Positions 1 to 7,119 of a stretch of 17,738 nt of DNA are shown here, in pieces (the first letter of the stretch is position 1; each line of letters begins with the position of its first letter). The DNA is from Hyphomicrobiales bacterium (GTDB lineage Bacteria; Pseudomonadota; Alphaproteobacteria; Rhizobiales; Xanthobacteraceae). The notes beneath the pieces were generated by a model. That model made no database searches and was not told the DNA's origin. It saw only the letters and a program-made list of their open reading frames with translations. The translations under genes were made by a program, and so were the position numbers. The stretch spans positions 1 to 17,738 of the forward strand of contig JAFKKQ010000120.1 in assembly GCA_017304505.1 (NCBI GenBank), read 5' to 3'.

Positions 1-578
1 GCGACCTTCATCGCTTCATCCATCAGATTCGCCGCCGGTACGACGCGCGCGACAAGCCCGGCACGCTCAGCCTCGGCCGCCTCCATCATGCGGCCGGTCA
101 GGATCAAGTCCATCGCCTTCGCCTTGCCGACCGCGCGAGTGAGACGCTGCGTGCCGCCGATGCCGGGGATAATGCCGAGTTTGATTTCCGGCTGGCCGAA
201 TTTGGCGTTGTCGGCCGCAATGATCATGTCCGCCTGCATGGCGAGTTCACAGCCGCCGCCGAGGGCGAAGCCCGCCACCGCAGCGATCACCGGCTTGCGC
301 ACACGGGCGATGTGATCCCAGTCGGCGCAAAAGTTCTCCATCGCCGCATCGGCGTAGGATTTGCCGGCCATCTCCTTGATGTCGGCGCCGGCGGCGAATG
401 CCTTCTCCGAACCGGTGACCACGATGCAGCCGATGCCTTCGTCCGCGTCGAACGCGCGCAGCGCCTGCCCGAGCTCTTCGATCAGCGCGGCGTTGAGCGC
501 ATTAAGCGCCTGCGGCCGGTTGAAACGGACGATGCCGACGCGCTCCTTGGTTTCCGTCAGGATGTTCTGATAGCTCAT
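1..578 (-). CDS. Enoyl-CoA hydratase (crotonase family), 3' end cut by window edge
   Basis: Hydrates trans-2-enoyl-CoA to 3-hydroxyacyl-CoA in fatty-acid beta-oxidation, in the cytoplasm. The reverse strand from the ATG at 578 reads [20 protein letters not shown] and stays open to the window edge (192 codons; the family is about 258 residues). Visible crotonase features are the oxyanion-hole segment AAGADIKEM (62-70), GGGCELA with Glu111, and GQPEIKLG with Glu131. These two glutamates match the catalytic pair of rat mitochondrial enoyl-CoA hydratase, so a true hydratase is likelier than an isomerase or another crotonase. PGIGGTQRL follows at 138-146. About 65 C-terminal residues lie left of the window. 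It is divergent from the small gene at 706. In several rhizobia this gene lies between mutM and rpsT-dnaA, which agrees with mutM on its other side here. The exact substrate cannot be told from sequence. Confidence 0.93.
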   Translation of the reverse strand, partial: MSYQNILTETKERVGIVRFNRPQALNALNAALIEELGQALRAFDADEGIGCIVVTGSEKAFAAGADIKEMAGKSYADAAMENFCADWDHIARVRKPVIAAVAGFALGGGCELAMQADMIIAADNAKFGQPEIKLGIIPGIGGTQRLTRAVGKAKAMDLILTGRMMEAAEAERAGLVARVVPAANLMDEAMKV

Positions 579-705
579 GGTGCAATGGCCCACCGTTCCA
601 GCCACGTCATATTTTCACTTAACGACGCCGAAAGATAACAGGTTCAAACCGATGGAACCGAACAATTTGCCGTACGTTATCGGCGGGTCAGAGGGAGAAT
701 CCAAA

Positions 706-954
706 ATGCGCAAGATGCTGATTGGAATTGCCGCAGTCGGCGCGTTGACATTTGCAACCGCTGCAAATGCGGGCCCAGGCGAGCGTACGTTGTCGGGCGC
801 CGCGATCGGCGCGGGCACCGGCGCCGTCGTGGCGGGCCCCGTGGGCGCGGTGGCCGGCGGCGTGATCGGAGCCGTGGTCGGCGGACCGCGCATCACCCGG
901 CACAGACATTGCTGGCATGACCGGCACGGCGTGCGCCATTGCCGCTCGCGCTAA
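706..954 (+). CDS. Small exported glycine-zipper protein, 82 aa
   Basis: No precise function is known to me. The start at 706 is chosen because GAGGGAG lies just upstream and because the protein then begins with a clean signal peptide: MRKM, a hydrophobic core (residues 5-19), and a likely cut after Ala-Asn-Ala (20-22). The mature part has a glycine zipper at about 30-60, with small residues spaced as GxxxG (AAIGAGTGAVVAG, then GAVAGGVIGAVVGG). Such segments pack into or against membranes. The tail, residues 62-82, is rich in His and Arg and has two cysteines (Cys69, Cys79) that could form a disulfide in the periplasm. Similar small proteins ending in a C-W-x-D...R-H-C pattern are common in rhizobia and are usually called glycine-zipper or YMGG-like proteins. 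A terminator follows directly, so it looks monocistronic. A longer frame from 577 exists but lacks the signal-peptide logic. Confidence 0.8.
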   Translation: MRKMLIGIAAVGALTFATAANAGPGERTLSGAAIGAGTGAVVAGPVGAVAGGVIGAVVGGPRITRHRHCWHDRHGVRHCRSR

Positions 955-979
955 ACGCCCGACAACCTTGATGCGATCA

Positions 980-1004
980 AGCCCGGCCCCGTGCCGGGCT
1001 TTTT
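980..1004 (+). terminator. Rho-independent terminator after the glycine-zipper gene
   Basis: The perfect 8-bp stem AGCCCGGC / GCCGGGCT with a 5-nt loop (CCCGT) runs into TTTTTC, 26 nt after the stop codon at 954. The T-run is on the plus strand only. For mutM arriving from the other side the hairpin would still form but lacks a T-run, so termination there would be weaker. Confidence 0.9.
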
Positions 1005-1020
1005 CGTTCTTGGCGCTGCA

Positions 1021-1902
1021 TCACTTCTGGCACGTCGGACAGAAAAACGTCGAACGGCCGTTCTGCACGATGCGCTTGATCGTGCCCTTGCAGCCGCGCG
1101 TCGGGCACGGCGCTCCCTCGCGGTCATAGACCCGGAAATTGTGCGGGAAGTCGCCGAGCGATCCGTCGGTGCGGCGATGGTCGCGCAGCGACGACCCGCC
1201 GGCCTCGATCGCATCCTTGAGCACGGCCTTGATCGCGTCCGTGAGCCGCTCGGTCCGGCCGTTCGGCGCGCCATGCCGATCCGCAATGGTCGAAGCTTTG
1301 CGCCTGGGCGACAGATGCGCGCGACAGAGCGCCTCGCACACATAGATGTTGCCGAGCCCCGCCACGACCTTCTGGTCGAGCAGCGCCGCCTTCAAACTTG
1401 TGTTCTTGCCGTGACAGGCTTGCGCCAGCATGGCGGCATCGAAGGCGTTGCCGAGCGGCTCGGGACCAAGCGCGCGCAAGAGCGGTTCCTGGTCGAGCAT
1501 CGCGCGCGGCACGAGCTTCATCGAACCGAACCGCCGCGGATCGTTGAAGCGGATTGTCGCGCCCGACGACATGCGGAACACCACATGGTCGTGCGCCGTG
1601 TCCTTCGAGCGGTCGTGATAATAATGGCCGGCGATTGTCTCGCCACGATCGAGCGCGACACGGAACGATCCCGACATGCCGAGATGCATCACCAGGACCT
1701 CGCCCGAGTCGAGATCGACGAGCAGATACTTGGCGCGGCGGCCGAGCCCGCTCACGGTGCGGCCTTTCAAGCGAGGCACAAAATCCTTGGGCAGCGGCCA
1801 GCGCAGATCGCCGCGATGGGCGACGACTTCGACGAAGCGCGCGCCCTCCATCACCGGCGCAAGCCCACGGCGCACGGTTTCGACCTCGGGAAGTTCAGGC
1901 AT
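1021..1902 (-). CDS. mutM: Formamidopyrimidine-DNA glycosylase (Fpg/MutM)
   Basis: Bifunctional DNA glycosylase/AP lyase that removes 8-oxoguanine and formamidopyrimidines and cuts the abasic site by beta,delta-elimination. The start is set at 1902, not at an upstream in-frame codon, because the family needs MPELPEVET with Pro2 as the catalytic nucleophile once Met is removed; Glu3 and Glu6 are present. Lys58 (RRAKYLLVD) matches the catalytic lysine of the N-terminal domain. HLGMSGSF (73-80) carries the void-filling Met. The H2TH region is [15 protein letters not shown]. The C-terminal zinc finger is Cys266-x4-Cys271-x16-Cys288-x2-Cys291, with Arg283 in NGRSTFFC for phosphate contact. At 293 residues it is somewhat longer than E. 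coli MutM (269). It is transcribed away from ubiE, with a 220-bp divergent region between them. Confidence 0.97.
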   Translation of the reverse strand: MPELPEVETVRRGLAPVMEGARFVEVVAHRGDLRWPLPKDFVPRLKGRTVSGLGRRAKYLLVDLDSGEVLVMHLGMSGSFRVALDRGETIAGHYYHDRSKDTAHDHVVFRMSSGATIRFNDPRRFGSMKLVPRAMLDQEPLLRALGPEPLGNAFDAAMLAQACHGKNTSLKAALLDQKVVAGLGNIYVCEALCRAHLSPRRKASTIADRHGAPNGRTERLTDAIKAVLKDAIEAGGSSLRDHRRTDGSLGDFPHNFRVYDREGAPCPTRGCKGTIKRIVQNGRSTFFCPTCQK

Positions 1903-2071
1903 GTCGGATGATCGCACTCATGTCGGCCGCTTGCCGGCCGGCCCGCCCAAGGTAATGCGATTGTTGACAGGATCAATCATGGTTGACGCGCTCATCCTCC
2001 GTGAACCTGCTTTCGGCTTCCAGCCTCCGGCCGCCGCGTTAACCCAAATCCGCGTCCAAGCCGGTGCGCCG

Positions 2072-2102
2072 TTGTAGCGCTGCGCCGCCGGGCGGGCTAC
2101 AA
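2072..2102. promoter_or_regulatory. Inverted repeat in the ubiE leader
   Basis: The arms TTGTAGC (2072-2078) and GCTACAA (2096-2102) are exact reverse complements, separated by 17 nt that contain a smaller CGCC/GGCG hairpin. It ends 20 nt before the ubiE start. It could be a 5'UTR stem-loop or a protein-binding site; no T-run follows, so it is not an obvious terminator. Function is unknown and chance occurrence in GC-rich DNA is possible. Confidence 0.3.
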
Positions 2103-2122
2103 AGGCCCCGGCAGGATCGACC

Positions 2123-2911
2123 ATGACCAATACCGCTGAAAAACAAGCCGATTTCGGCTTCCGCCAGGTGCCACTGGGTGACAAGCAGGGGCTGGTCAAT
2201 GACGTTTTCCATTCGGTCGCGCGCCGCTACGACCTGATGAACGACCTGATGTCGGGCGGCCTGCACCGCGCCTGGAAGGATGCGCTGGTCACCGCCGTCA
2301 ATCCGCCGCGACCGAAACAGCACCAAACGCGCCACGACCGTCAGCCGCAGCCGTTCGCCCTGCTCGATCTCGCCGGCGGCACCGGCGACGTGGCGCTGCG
2401 CGTGGCCGAGGCCGGCGGCACTGGCGTGCGCATTACCGTTGCCGACATCAATGTCGAAATGCTCAAGGTCGGCCGCGACCGCGCCGACCAGGCGGGGCGC
2501 GACATCGACTTCATCGAGGCCAACGCCGAGGAACTGCCCTTCCCCGACCGCAGCTACGACGCGGTCACCATCGCCTTCGGCATCCGCAACGTGCCGCGCA
2601 TCGACCGCGCGCTCGCCGAAGCCCATCGCGTGCTCAAGATCGGCGGACACTTCCTTTGCCTGGAGTTCTCCGCCGTCGATGTTCCCGGCCTCGACCGGCT
2701 CTACGAGCTTTATTCATTCAACGTCATCCCCTCGATCGGCCGCGCGGTGACCGGCGACGCCGAATCCTATCGCTACCTGGTCGAATCGATCCGGCGCTTC
2801 CCGCGCCCCGAGCGCTTCGCCGATATGATGCGCGACGCCGGTTTCCGCCGCGCCTCGTTCCAGCGCCTCACCGGCGGCGTGGTGGCGCTGCACTCCGGCT
2901 GGCGGTTGTAG
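2123..2911 (+). CDS. ubiE: UbiE C-methyltransferase of ubiquinone/menaquinone synthesis
   Basis: SAM-dependent C-methyltransferase acting on the quinone ring (demethylmenaquinone to menaquinone, or 2-polyprenyl-6-methoxy-1,4-benzoquinol to its 3-methyl form). In an alphaproteobacterium the ubiquinone step is the expected one. The family signature [17 protein letters not shown] is at 36-52. SAM motif I is LDLAGGTGD (81-89), the acidic strand-2 segment is VADINVEML, and the second signature RVLKIGG leads into LEFS. The C-terminus [12 protein letters not shown] is typical. The protein has 262 residues against 251 in E. coli. The difference includes a short hydrophilic insertion (residues about 62-77, rich in His, Gln and Arg) just before motif I. 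ubiB starts 22 nt downstream, so the two are probably co-transcribed. The upstream divergent region shared with mutM contains TTGACAG at 1964 and TTGACGC at 1983, which I could not turn into a convincing promoter. Confidence 0.97.
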   Translation: MTNTAEKQADFGFRQVPLGDKQGLVNDVFHSVARRYDLMNDLMSGGLHRAWKDALVTAVNPPRPKQHQTRHDRQPQPFALLDLAGGTGDVALRVAEAGGTGVRITVADINVEMLKVGRDRADQAGRDIDFIEANAEELPFPDRSYDAVTIAFGIRNVPRIDRALAEAHRVLKIGGHFLCLEFSAVDVPGLDRLYELYSFNVIPSIGRAVTGDAESYRYLVESIRRFPRPERFADMMRDAGFRRASFQRLTGGVVALHSGWRL

Positions 2912-2933
2912 CCGTGCTTGTCAGGCGCCCCGC

Positions 2934-4502
2934 TTGATCTCCGCGATTTCCCATCTCGCCCGCCTGGCCCGCGCCGGCTTCGTGTTCGCGCGCGAGGGCG
3001 TGCTGGCGCTGGTCGACCCGGCGCCGCTGCCGCCGCCGGCACGCACGGCGCTTAAGCTCGCGCGCATCATCGAGCGGCACAACGGCACCAGCGCCGAGAA
3101 TCGCCTGTCCGCCGCGCTGACCCGGCTCGGCCCGGCCTATGTCAAGCTCGGGCAGTTTCTCGCCACGCGGCCCGACGTGGTCGGGATGGCGCTCGCGCAC
3201 GACCTCGAGTCGTTGCAGGACCGCATGGCGCCGTTCCCACAGGCCGATGCCGAGGCGGTGGTTGCCGCGGCGCTCGGCAAGCCGCTGACACAGGCCTACT
3301 CCACATTCGGCACGGCCGTGGCGGCTGCCTCTATCGCGCAAGTGCATCGCGCCGAGATCGCCTCCGATGAGGGCCCGAAACCCGTCGCGGTGAAGGTGCT
3401 GCGGCCCGACGTCGAGCGGCGCTTCGCCGTCGACATGCAAGCCTTCGTGTTCGCGGCCGAGAAGGCCGAGGGCCTGTCCGCAGAGGCACGGAGGCTGCGG
3501 CTGATCGAGACGGTGGCGACGATGCGCCGCTCGGTGGCGATCGAAATGGATTTGCGGCTGGAAGCCGCGGCGCTCTCCGAAATGGCCGAGAACACTAAGG
3601 ACGACCCCGACTTCCGCGTACCGGCGGTGGACTGGGATCGCACCGCCAAGGATGTGCTGACGCTGGAGTGGATCGACGGCACGCCGCTCAACGACCGCGC
3701 CCGCCTCGAAGCCAAGGGCTTCGACTTGCCGGCGCTTGCGGCGGCGGTGATCCAGACCTTCCTGCGTCACGCGCTGCGCGACGGCTTCTTCCACGCCGAC
3801 ATGCATCCCGGCAATTTGTTCGTCGATGACGACGCGCGCCTGATCGCCGTCGACTTCGGCATCATGGGCCGGCTCGGACCGAAGGAGCGGCGCTTCCTCG
3901 CCGAAATCCTCTACGGCTTCATCACCCGCAATTATCTGCGCACCGCCGAGGTGCATTTCGAGGCCGGCTATGTGCCGGCGCACCACTCGGTCGAGAACTT
4001 CGCGCAGGCGATCCGCGCCATCGGCGAGCCGATCCACAATCGCACCGCCGAAGACATTTCGATGGCGAAACTCCTGATGCTGCTGTTCGAGGTCACGAGT
4101 CTGTTCGACATGCGCACGCGGCCGGAACTTTTGCTGCTGCAAAAGACGATGGTGGTGGTCGAGGGCGTGGCGCGTTCGCTTGATCCCAAGCTCGACATGT
4201 GGACGGTCTCGGAGCCCGTGGTGCGCGAATGGATGGAGCGCCATCTCGGCCCCGCCGGCCGCATCGAGAATGCCGCGCAGGGCGCGGCGGGTTTCCTTGC
4301 CGGCGTTCCGTCGCTGCTGGCGCGCGGGGCGACCCTGGTGGAGCAACTCGACGGCATCACCCGCGATGGGCTGGTGCTGGCGCCCGAGACCGTCGCCGCC
4401 ATCGGTCGCGCCGAAGCGAAGCGAAGCCGCTGGACTGCGCTCGCGCTCTGGATCATTGCGGCGGTGCTTCTCGTGCTGCTGATCCAGGTCCTATGGGATT
4501 GA
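2934..4502 (+). CDS. ubiB: UbiB atypical kinase/ATPase of ubiquinone synthesis (ABC1/ADCK family)
   Basis: Membrane-bound atypical protein-kinase-like ATPase needed for ubiquinone production, thought to help the Ubi complex reach lipophilic intermediates. The start is the TTG at 2934 (MISAISHLARLARAGFVFAR). No in-frame ATG lies between the ubiE stop and this point, and the reading gives the usual length (522 residues) and the usual alphaproteobacterial N-terminus as I remember it. Family hallmarks are the KxGQ motif at Lys71 (AYVKLGQFLATRPD), the alanine-rich loop AAASIAQVHRAE, the ATP-binding Lys154 (VAVKVLRPD), the catalytic-loop analogue HADMHPGN with Asp289 and Asn294, and DFG at Asp307. 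A hydrophobic helix near the C-terminus (about 497-520, ALALWIIAAVLLVLLIQVLW) is the membrane anchor. It follows ubiE by 22 nt. Confidence 0.95.
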   Translation: MISAISHLARLARAGFVFAREGVLALVDPAPLPPPARTALKLARIIERHNGTSAENRLSAALTRLGPAYVKLGQFLATRPDVVGMALAHDLESLQDRMAPFPQADAEAVVAAALGKPLTQAYSTFGTAVAAASIAQVHRAEIASDEGPKPVAVKVLRPDVERRFAVDMQAFVFAAEKAEGLSAEARRLRLIETVATMRRSVAIEMDLRLEAAALSEMAENTKDDPDFRVPAVDWDRTAKDVLTLEWIDGTPLNDRARLEAKGFDLPALAAAVIQTFLRHALRDGFFHADMHPGNLFVDDDARLIAVDFGIMGRLGPKERRFLAEILYGFITRNYLRTAEVHFEAGYVPAHHSVENFAQAIRAIGEPIHNRTAEDISMAKLLMLLFEVTSLFDMRTRPELLLLQKTMVVVEGVARSLDPKLDMWTVSEPVVREWMERHLGPAGRIENAAQGAAGFLAGVPSLLARGATLVEQLDGITRDGLVLAPETVAAIGRAEAKRSRWTALALWIIAAVLLVLLIQVLWD

Positions 4503-4511
4503 TGCCGGCCT

Positions 4512-4547
4512 GATTGCATTGATTGCATTGCAATCGAATGCTAGGAT
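4512..4547 (+). promoter_or_regulatory. Predicted promoter and palindromic operator of coaBC
   Basis: GATTGCATT occurs twice in tandem (4512-4520, 4521-4529). The second copy forms the perfect palindrome GATTGCATTGCAATC (4521-4535, arms GATTGCA/TGCAATC around one central T). A sigma70-like pair overlaps it: TTGATT (4519-4524), 17 bp, TAGGAT (4542-4547), which would start transcription shortly before the coaBC ATG at 4578. The palindrome fills most of the -35/-10 spacer, the usual place for a repressor site. Because the gene behind it begins with a ribbon-helix-helix DNA-binding domain, autoregulation is a natural inference. The promoter elements are consensus matches by eye only. Confidence 0.5.
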
Positions 4548-4577
4548 GCGGGCCGGCTTTTCAACAACGAGACGCCG

Positions 4578-6017
4578 ATGGCCAGCCTGACCGTCCGCCA
4601 GCTCGACGAGGCACTGAAGGCGCGGCTGCGATTGCGCGCCGCCCGGCATGGCCGGTCGATGGAGGATGAAATCCGCGGCATCCTTCGCAATGCCGCCGAA
4701 CAGGACGAACCCGCACCGCCGCCCGCCGCCGCCAAGCGCGGGGGGGCGCGCGAAGGGTCGCGCCGGGCCTCGCCCGCACCGGATCGGACCCCCGCCGAAG
4801 ATGCAGCGGCGGCGCATAAGCACATCCTGCTCGTCATCGGTGGTGGCATCGCCGCCTACAAGTCACTCGACCTGATCCGACGCCTTCGTGAGCGCGACAT
4901 GGCGGTGCGCGTGGTGATGACAGACGCAGCGCAGAGGTTCATCACGCCCTTGTCTGTTGGCGCACTCGCCGGCGAGCATCCGCATGTCGACCTGTTCGAC
5001 GCCAAAAGTGAATTCGACGTCGGACACATCCGCCTTGCCCGTGACCCTGACCTTGTCGTGATTGCGCCCGCGACCGCAGACCTGATGGCGAAGATGGCGT
5101 GCGGCCTTGCCGACGACCTTGCGTCGGCAGTGCTGCTCGCCACCGACAAGAAGATCCTGCTTGCGCCGGCGATGAATCCGAAGATGTGGGCGAACAAGGC
5201 AACCCAGCGTAATCTGGCGCAACTCGTTCGCGACGGCGTGGCGCTGGTCGGCCCGAACGCCGGCGAAATGGCGGAAAGCGGTGAGGTCGGTGTCGGCCGC
5301 ATGGCGGAACCCCTCGACATCGCTAGGGCCGCGGCGACGCTGCTGTCGCAATCATCGGACGCGCTCAAGGGCCTGCGCGTCATCGTTACATCCGGACCGA
5401 CGCACGAACCGATCGATCCGGTGCGCTACATCGCCAACCGCTCCTCCGGTAAACAAGGCCATGCCATTGCGGAAGCGGCCGCGGCCGCAGGCGCGGTCGT
5501 AACGCTGATCTCCGGTCCGGTGACCGTCGCCGATCCGCCGGGCGTCCGCGTGGTCAAGGTCGAGAGAGCGCGCGACATGCTTCGCGCCGCCGAGGCCGCA
5601 CTGCCGGCTGACGTCGCGATATTCGCCGCAGCCGTCGCGGACTGGCGGTCCGCGACAAACAGCCGCGAGAAGATCAAGAAGTCCGGCAAGGAGGCGCCCG
5701 CACTGGCGCTGGTCGAAAACCCCGACATCCTCGCGACCATCGCGCGGCGCAAGTCGGGGCGGCCACAGCTCGTGATCGGCTTCGCCGCCGAGACGGAGCA
5801 CGTTGTCGAAAACGCCAAAGCCAAGCTCGCGCGCAAGGGCTGCGACTGGATCCTCGCCAACGACGTTTCTCCGGAAACCGGCATCATGGGTGGCGACAGC
5901 AATACCATCCACCTCGTCACGCGAAGCGGCGTCGAACACTGGCCGCCGCAATCGAAAGGCGGGGTCGCCGCCGCGCTGATCGAGCGGATTGCGGCGGCGA
6001 TCAAAGGGCGACAATGA
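4578..6017 (+). CDS. coaBC: CoaBC with an N-terminal FitA-like ribbon-helix-helix domain
   Basis: Two steps of coenzyme A synthesis: CoaB ligates cysteine to 4'-phosphopantothenate (CTP-dependent), and CoaC decarboxylates the product using FMN. Residues 1-40 ([20 protein letters not shown], then [14 protein letters not shown]) match the FitA/plasmid-stability antitoxin ribbon-helix-helix fold. Residues 41-79 are a Pro/Ala/Arg linker. CoaC runs from about 81 to 255: GGGIAAYKS (88-96), catalytic His150 ([11 protein letters not shown]), [18 protein letters not shown] (197-200). The lid loop reads [12 protein letters not shown] (231-242) where E. coli has ACGDIGPGRM, so the usual cysteine is absent. 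CoaB runs from about 264: [24 protein letters not shown] (271-294), AAVADWR, EKIKK, GFAAET. No ATG, GTG or TTG codon lies in frame in the linker; the only internal candidate, Met28, is inside the DNA-binding domain. The fusion therefore looks obligatory. dut overlaps the stop codon (ATGA). Confidence 0.94.
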   Translation: MASLTVRQLDEALKARLRLRAARHGRSMEDEIRGILRNAAEQDEPAPPPAAAKRGGAREGSRRASPAPDRTPAEDAAAAHKHILLVIGGGIAAYKSLDLIRRLRERDMAVRVVMTDAAQRFITPLSVGALAGEHPHVDLFDAKSEFDVGHIRLARDPDLVVIAPATADLMAKMACGLADDLASAVLLATDKKILLAPAMNPKMWANKATQRNLAQLVRDGVALVGPNAGEMAESGEVGVGRMAEPLDIARAAATLLSQSSDALKGLRVIVTSGPTHEPIDPVRYIANRSSGKQGHAIAEAAAAAGAVVTLISGPVTVADPPGVRVVKVERARDMLRAAEAALPADVAIFAAAVADWRSATNSREKIKKSGKEAPALALVENPDILATIARRKSGRPQLVIGFAAETEHVVENAKAKLARKGCDWILANDVSPETGIMGGDSNTIHLVTRSGVEHWPPQSKGGVAAALIERIAAAIKGRQ

Positions 6018-6502
6018 CATCGGTCAGATTGGAAATCATGCGGCTTCCGCACGGCGCGGATTTGCCGCTGCCGGCCTACCAAAGCGAGAACGCCGCCGGG
6101 CTCGATCTCATGGCCGCGGTGCCGGCAAATGCCCCGGTGACGATCATGCCGGGCGCACGCGCGCTGATCCCGACCGGAATCGCCGTCGCGCTGCCGATTG
6201 GAACGGAAGGCCAGGTGCGGCCGCGCTCCGGTCTTGCTGCGCGCAACGGCATCACCGTGCTCAACGCACCCGGCACCGTCGACTCCGACTACCGTGGAGA
6301 AATACAGGTCATTCTCGTTAACCTCGGAGGTGAGCCGTTCGCGATCGAGCGCGGCCAGCGCATCGCCCAGTTGATCGTGGCGCCCGTCTTGCACGCAGAA
6401 TGCGTTGAATCCGACAATCTCAATCAGACCGCGCGTGGGACAAAAGGCTTCGGGTCAACCGGCCGGGAGCGGATTGACAAAAACCCCAAACATCGTCCGT
6501 AA
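6014..6502 (+). CDS. dut: dUTP diphosphatase (trimeric dUTPase)
   Basis: Hydrolyses dUTP to dUMP and pyrophosphate, keeping uracil out of DNA and supplying dTMP synthesis. All five motifs of the homotrimeric family are present: AGLDL (28-32), RPRSGLA (69-75), the uracil/deoxyribose pocket [13 protein letters not shown] (85-97) with catalytic Asp90 and Tyr93, [10 protein letters not shown] (112-121), and the C-terminal P-loop-like [10 protein letters not shown] (141-150). The fifth motif more often reads G-x-G-G-F-G-S-T-G, so Lys144 is a small departure. The length is 162 residues; the tail after motif 5 is 12 residues longer than E. coli-type enzymes need. The ATG overlaps the coaBC stop (ATGA), a sign of coupled translation. 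The coaBC-dut pairing is also found in E. coli and many other proteobacteria. Confidence 0.97.
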   Translation: MTSVRLEIMRLPHGADLPLPAYQSENAAGLDLMAAVPANAPVTIMPGARALIPTGIAVALPIGTEGQVRPRSGLAARNGITVLNAPGTVDSDYRGEIQVILVNLGGEPFAIERGQRIAQLIVAPVLHAECVESDNLNQTARGTKGFGSTGRERIDKNPKHRP

Positions 6503-6507
6503 TATCG

Positions 6508-6522
6508 TACCGTTATACGGTA
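6508..6522. promoter_or_regulatory. Perfect inverted repeat upstream of the Rrf2 gene
   Basis: TACCGT (6508-6513), TAT, ACGGTA (6517-6522): exact 6-3-6 dyad in an AT-rich 39-bp gap between the dut stop (6502) and the ATG at 6542. Flanking TAATA (6500-6504) and TATTA (6521-6525) extend the symmetry loosely. TTATAC at 6513-6518 could serve as a -10 element, although no good -35 is visible. Rrf2-family regulators often bind such dyads in their own promoters, so this is a candidate autoregulatory site. Confidence 0.45.
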
Positions 6523-6541
6523 TTACAGATTTGGACGGTGG

Positions 6542-6964
6542 ATGGCGCTGCTTTCCCGCAAGGGCCTTTTGGCAATCGCCGCTGTGATAGACGTCGCGCT
6601 CAACGGACGGGGGCGGCCGGTCTCGGCGAAAATGCTCGCCGCGCGCCACTCCCTGCCGGCCCGGCACCTGGAGCCCGTGCTGCAAGCGTTGGTCCGGGTC
6701 GGGATCCTCAAGGGCATCCGCGGTCCTCATGGCGGCTACGAATTGGCGCGCGAGCGGCGCCGGATCACCGCCGACGAAATCCTGCGAGCCGCAGGCATGA
6801 TCGAGGCCGCAGAGGATGCCGCCCTGGCTGAATCGACGCTGCTCAACGAAGTGGTGATCCCGGCCGTCGGCCAGGCGGAGCAGGCGTTCTCGGCCTCGCT
6901 CAACCGCATCAACCTCGACGACCTGGTGCAGCGCGCCGAGCCTTTGAAAGACGCGATCGCCTGA
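6542..6964 (+). CDS. Rrf2-family transcriptional regulator, cysteine-free
   Basis: Winged-helix DNA-binding protein of the Rrf2/IscR family, 140 residues. The family hallmarks are the helix-turn-helix and wing, VSAKMLAARHSLPARHLEPV, then LKGIRGPHGGYELAR (about 57-71), where the GxxGGYxLAR pattern is diagnostic. Many Rrf2 proteins (IscR, NsrR, RirA) bind an Fe-S cluster through three cysteines; this protein has no cysteine at all, so cluster sensing is excluded. The C-terminal half (about 80-140) may bind another ligand or only dimerise. The start ATG is preceded by a weak purine stretch (GGACGGTGG). It lies 39 bp after dut and 155 bp before divL. I cannot name its regulon; the inverted repeat at 6508 suggests self-control. 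Confidence 0.85.
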   Translation: MALLSRKGLLAIAAVIDVALNGRGRPVSAKMLAARHSLPARHLEPVLQALVRVGILKGIRGPHGGYELARERRRITADEILRAAGMIEAAEDAALAESTLLNEVVIPAVGQAEQAFSASLNRINLDDLVQRAEPLKDAIA

Positions 6965-6979
6965 AAAGTCCCTTCCCGG

Positions 6980-7013
6980 GCCGATCTGCCGCAACACCTA
7001 GCGGCGGATCGGC
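6980..7013 (+). terminator. Strong stem-loop after the Rrf2 gene, possible terminator
   Basis: A 13-bp stem with a single G-T wobble (GCCGATCTGCCGC at 6980-6992, GCGGCGGATCGGC at 7001-7013) and the 8-nt loop AACACCTA begins 15 nt after the Rrf2 stop. Only scattered T residues follow (ATCGTTC), so intrinsic termination is uncertain. It may instead protect the 3' end of the message. Confidence 0.5.
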
Positions 7014-7119
7014 ATCGTTCACGATCTGGACTCTTGCGGCGGGATTCTCCTTGCGCGTAAAGTCTCAATGATTCGTGGGCGGTGGCGGCGCACGCTGCCG
7101 GCGCAGGGGCATATCGAAC

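Noticed and set aside
991..1911. Plus-strand open frame of 306 codons opposite mutM
   Set aside because: MutM on the minus strand has all catalytic and zinc-finger residues; the plus-strand translation shows no domain and begins inside the terminator region.
1964..1989. TTGACA promoter upstream of ubiE
   Set aside because: TTGACA at 1964-1969 has no acceptable -10 hexamer at 16-18 bp; the sequence there is GC-rich.
2868..4346. Long minus-strand open frame (492 codons) opposite ubiB
   Set aside because: It is a shadow of a clear UbiB; the translation is rich in Arg, His and Gly with no recognisable domain, as expected opposite GC-rich coding DNA. The same applies to the antisense frames at 9891-10889, 12366-13754, 14193-15110 and 15968-17089.
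4504..4561. Terminator after ubiB (GCCGGCC ... GGCCGGC followed by TTTT)
   Set aside because: The arms are separated by 40 nt and each contains its own GCCGGC palindrome, so a stable terminator hairpin is doubtful; the region is better explained as the coaBC promoter.
4578..4700. Stand-alone FitAB toxin-antitoxin system
   Set aside because: There is no PIN-domain toxin gene nearby and the antitoxin-like domain is fused in frame to CoaBC without a stop codon.
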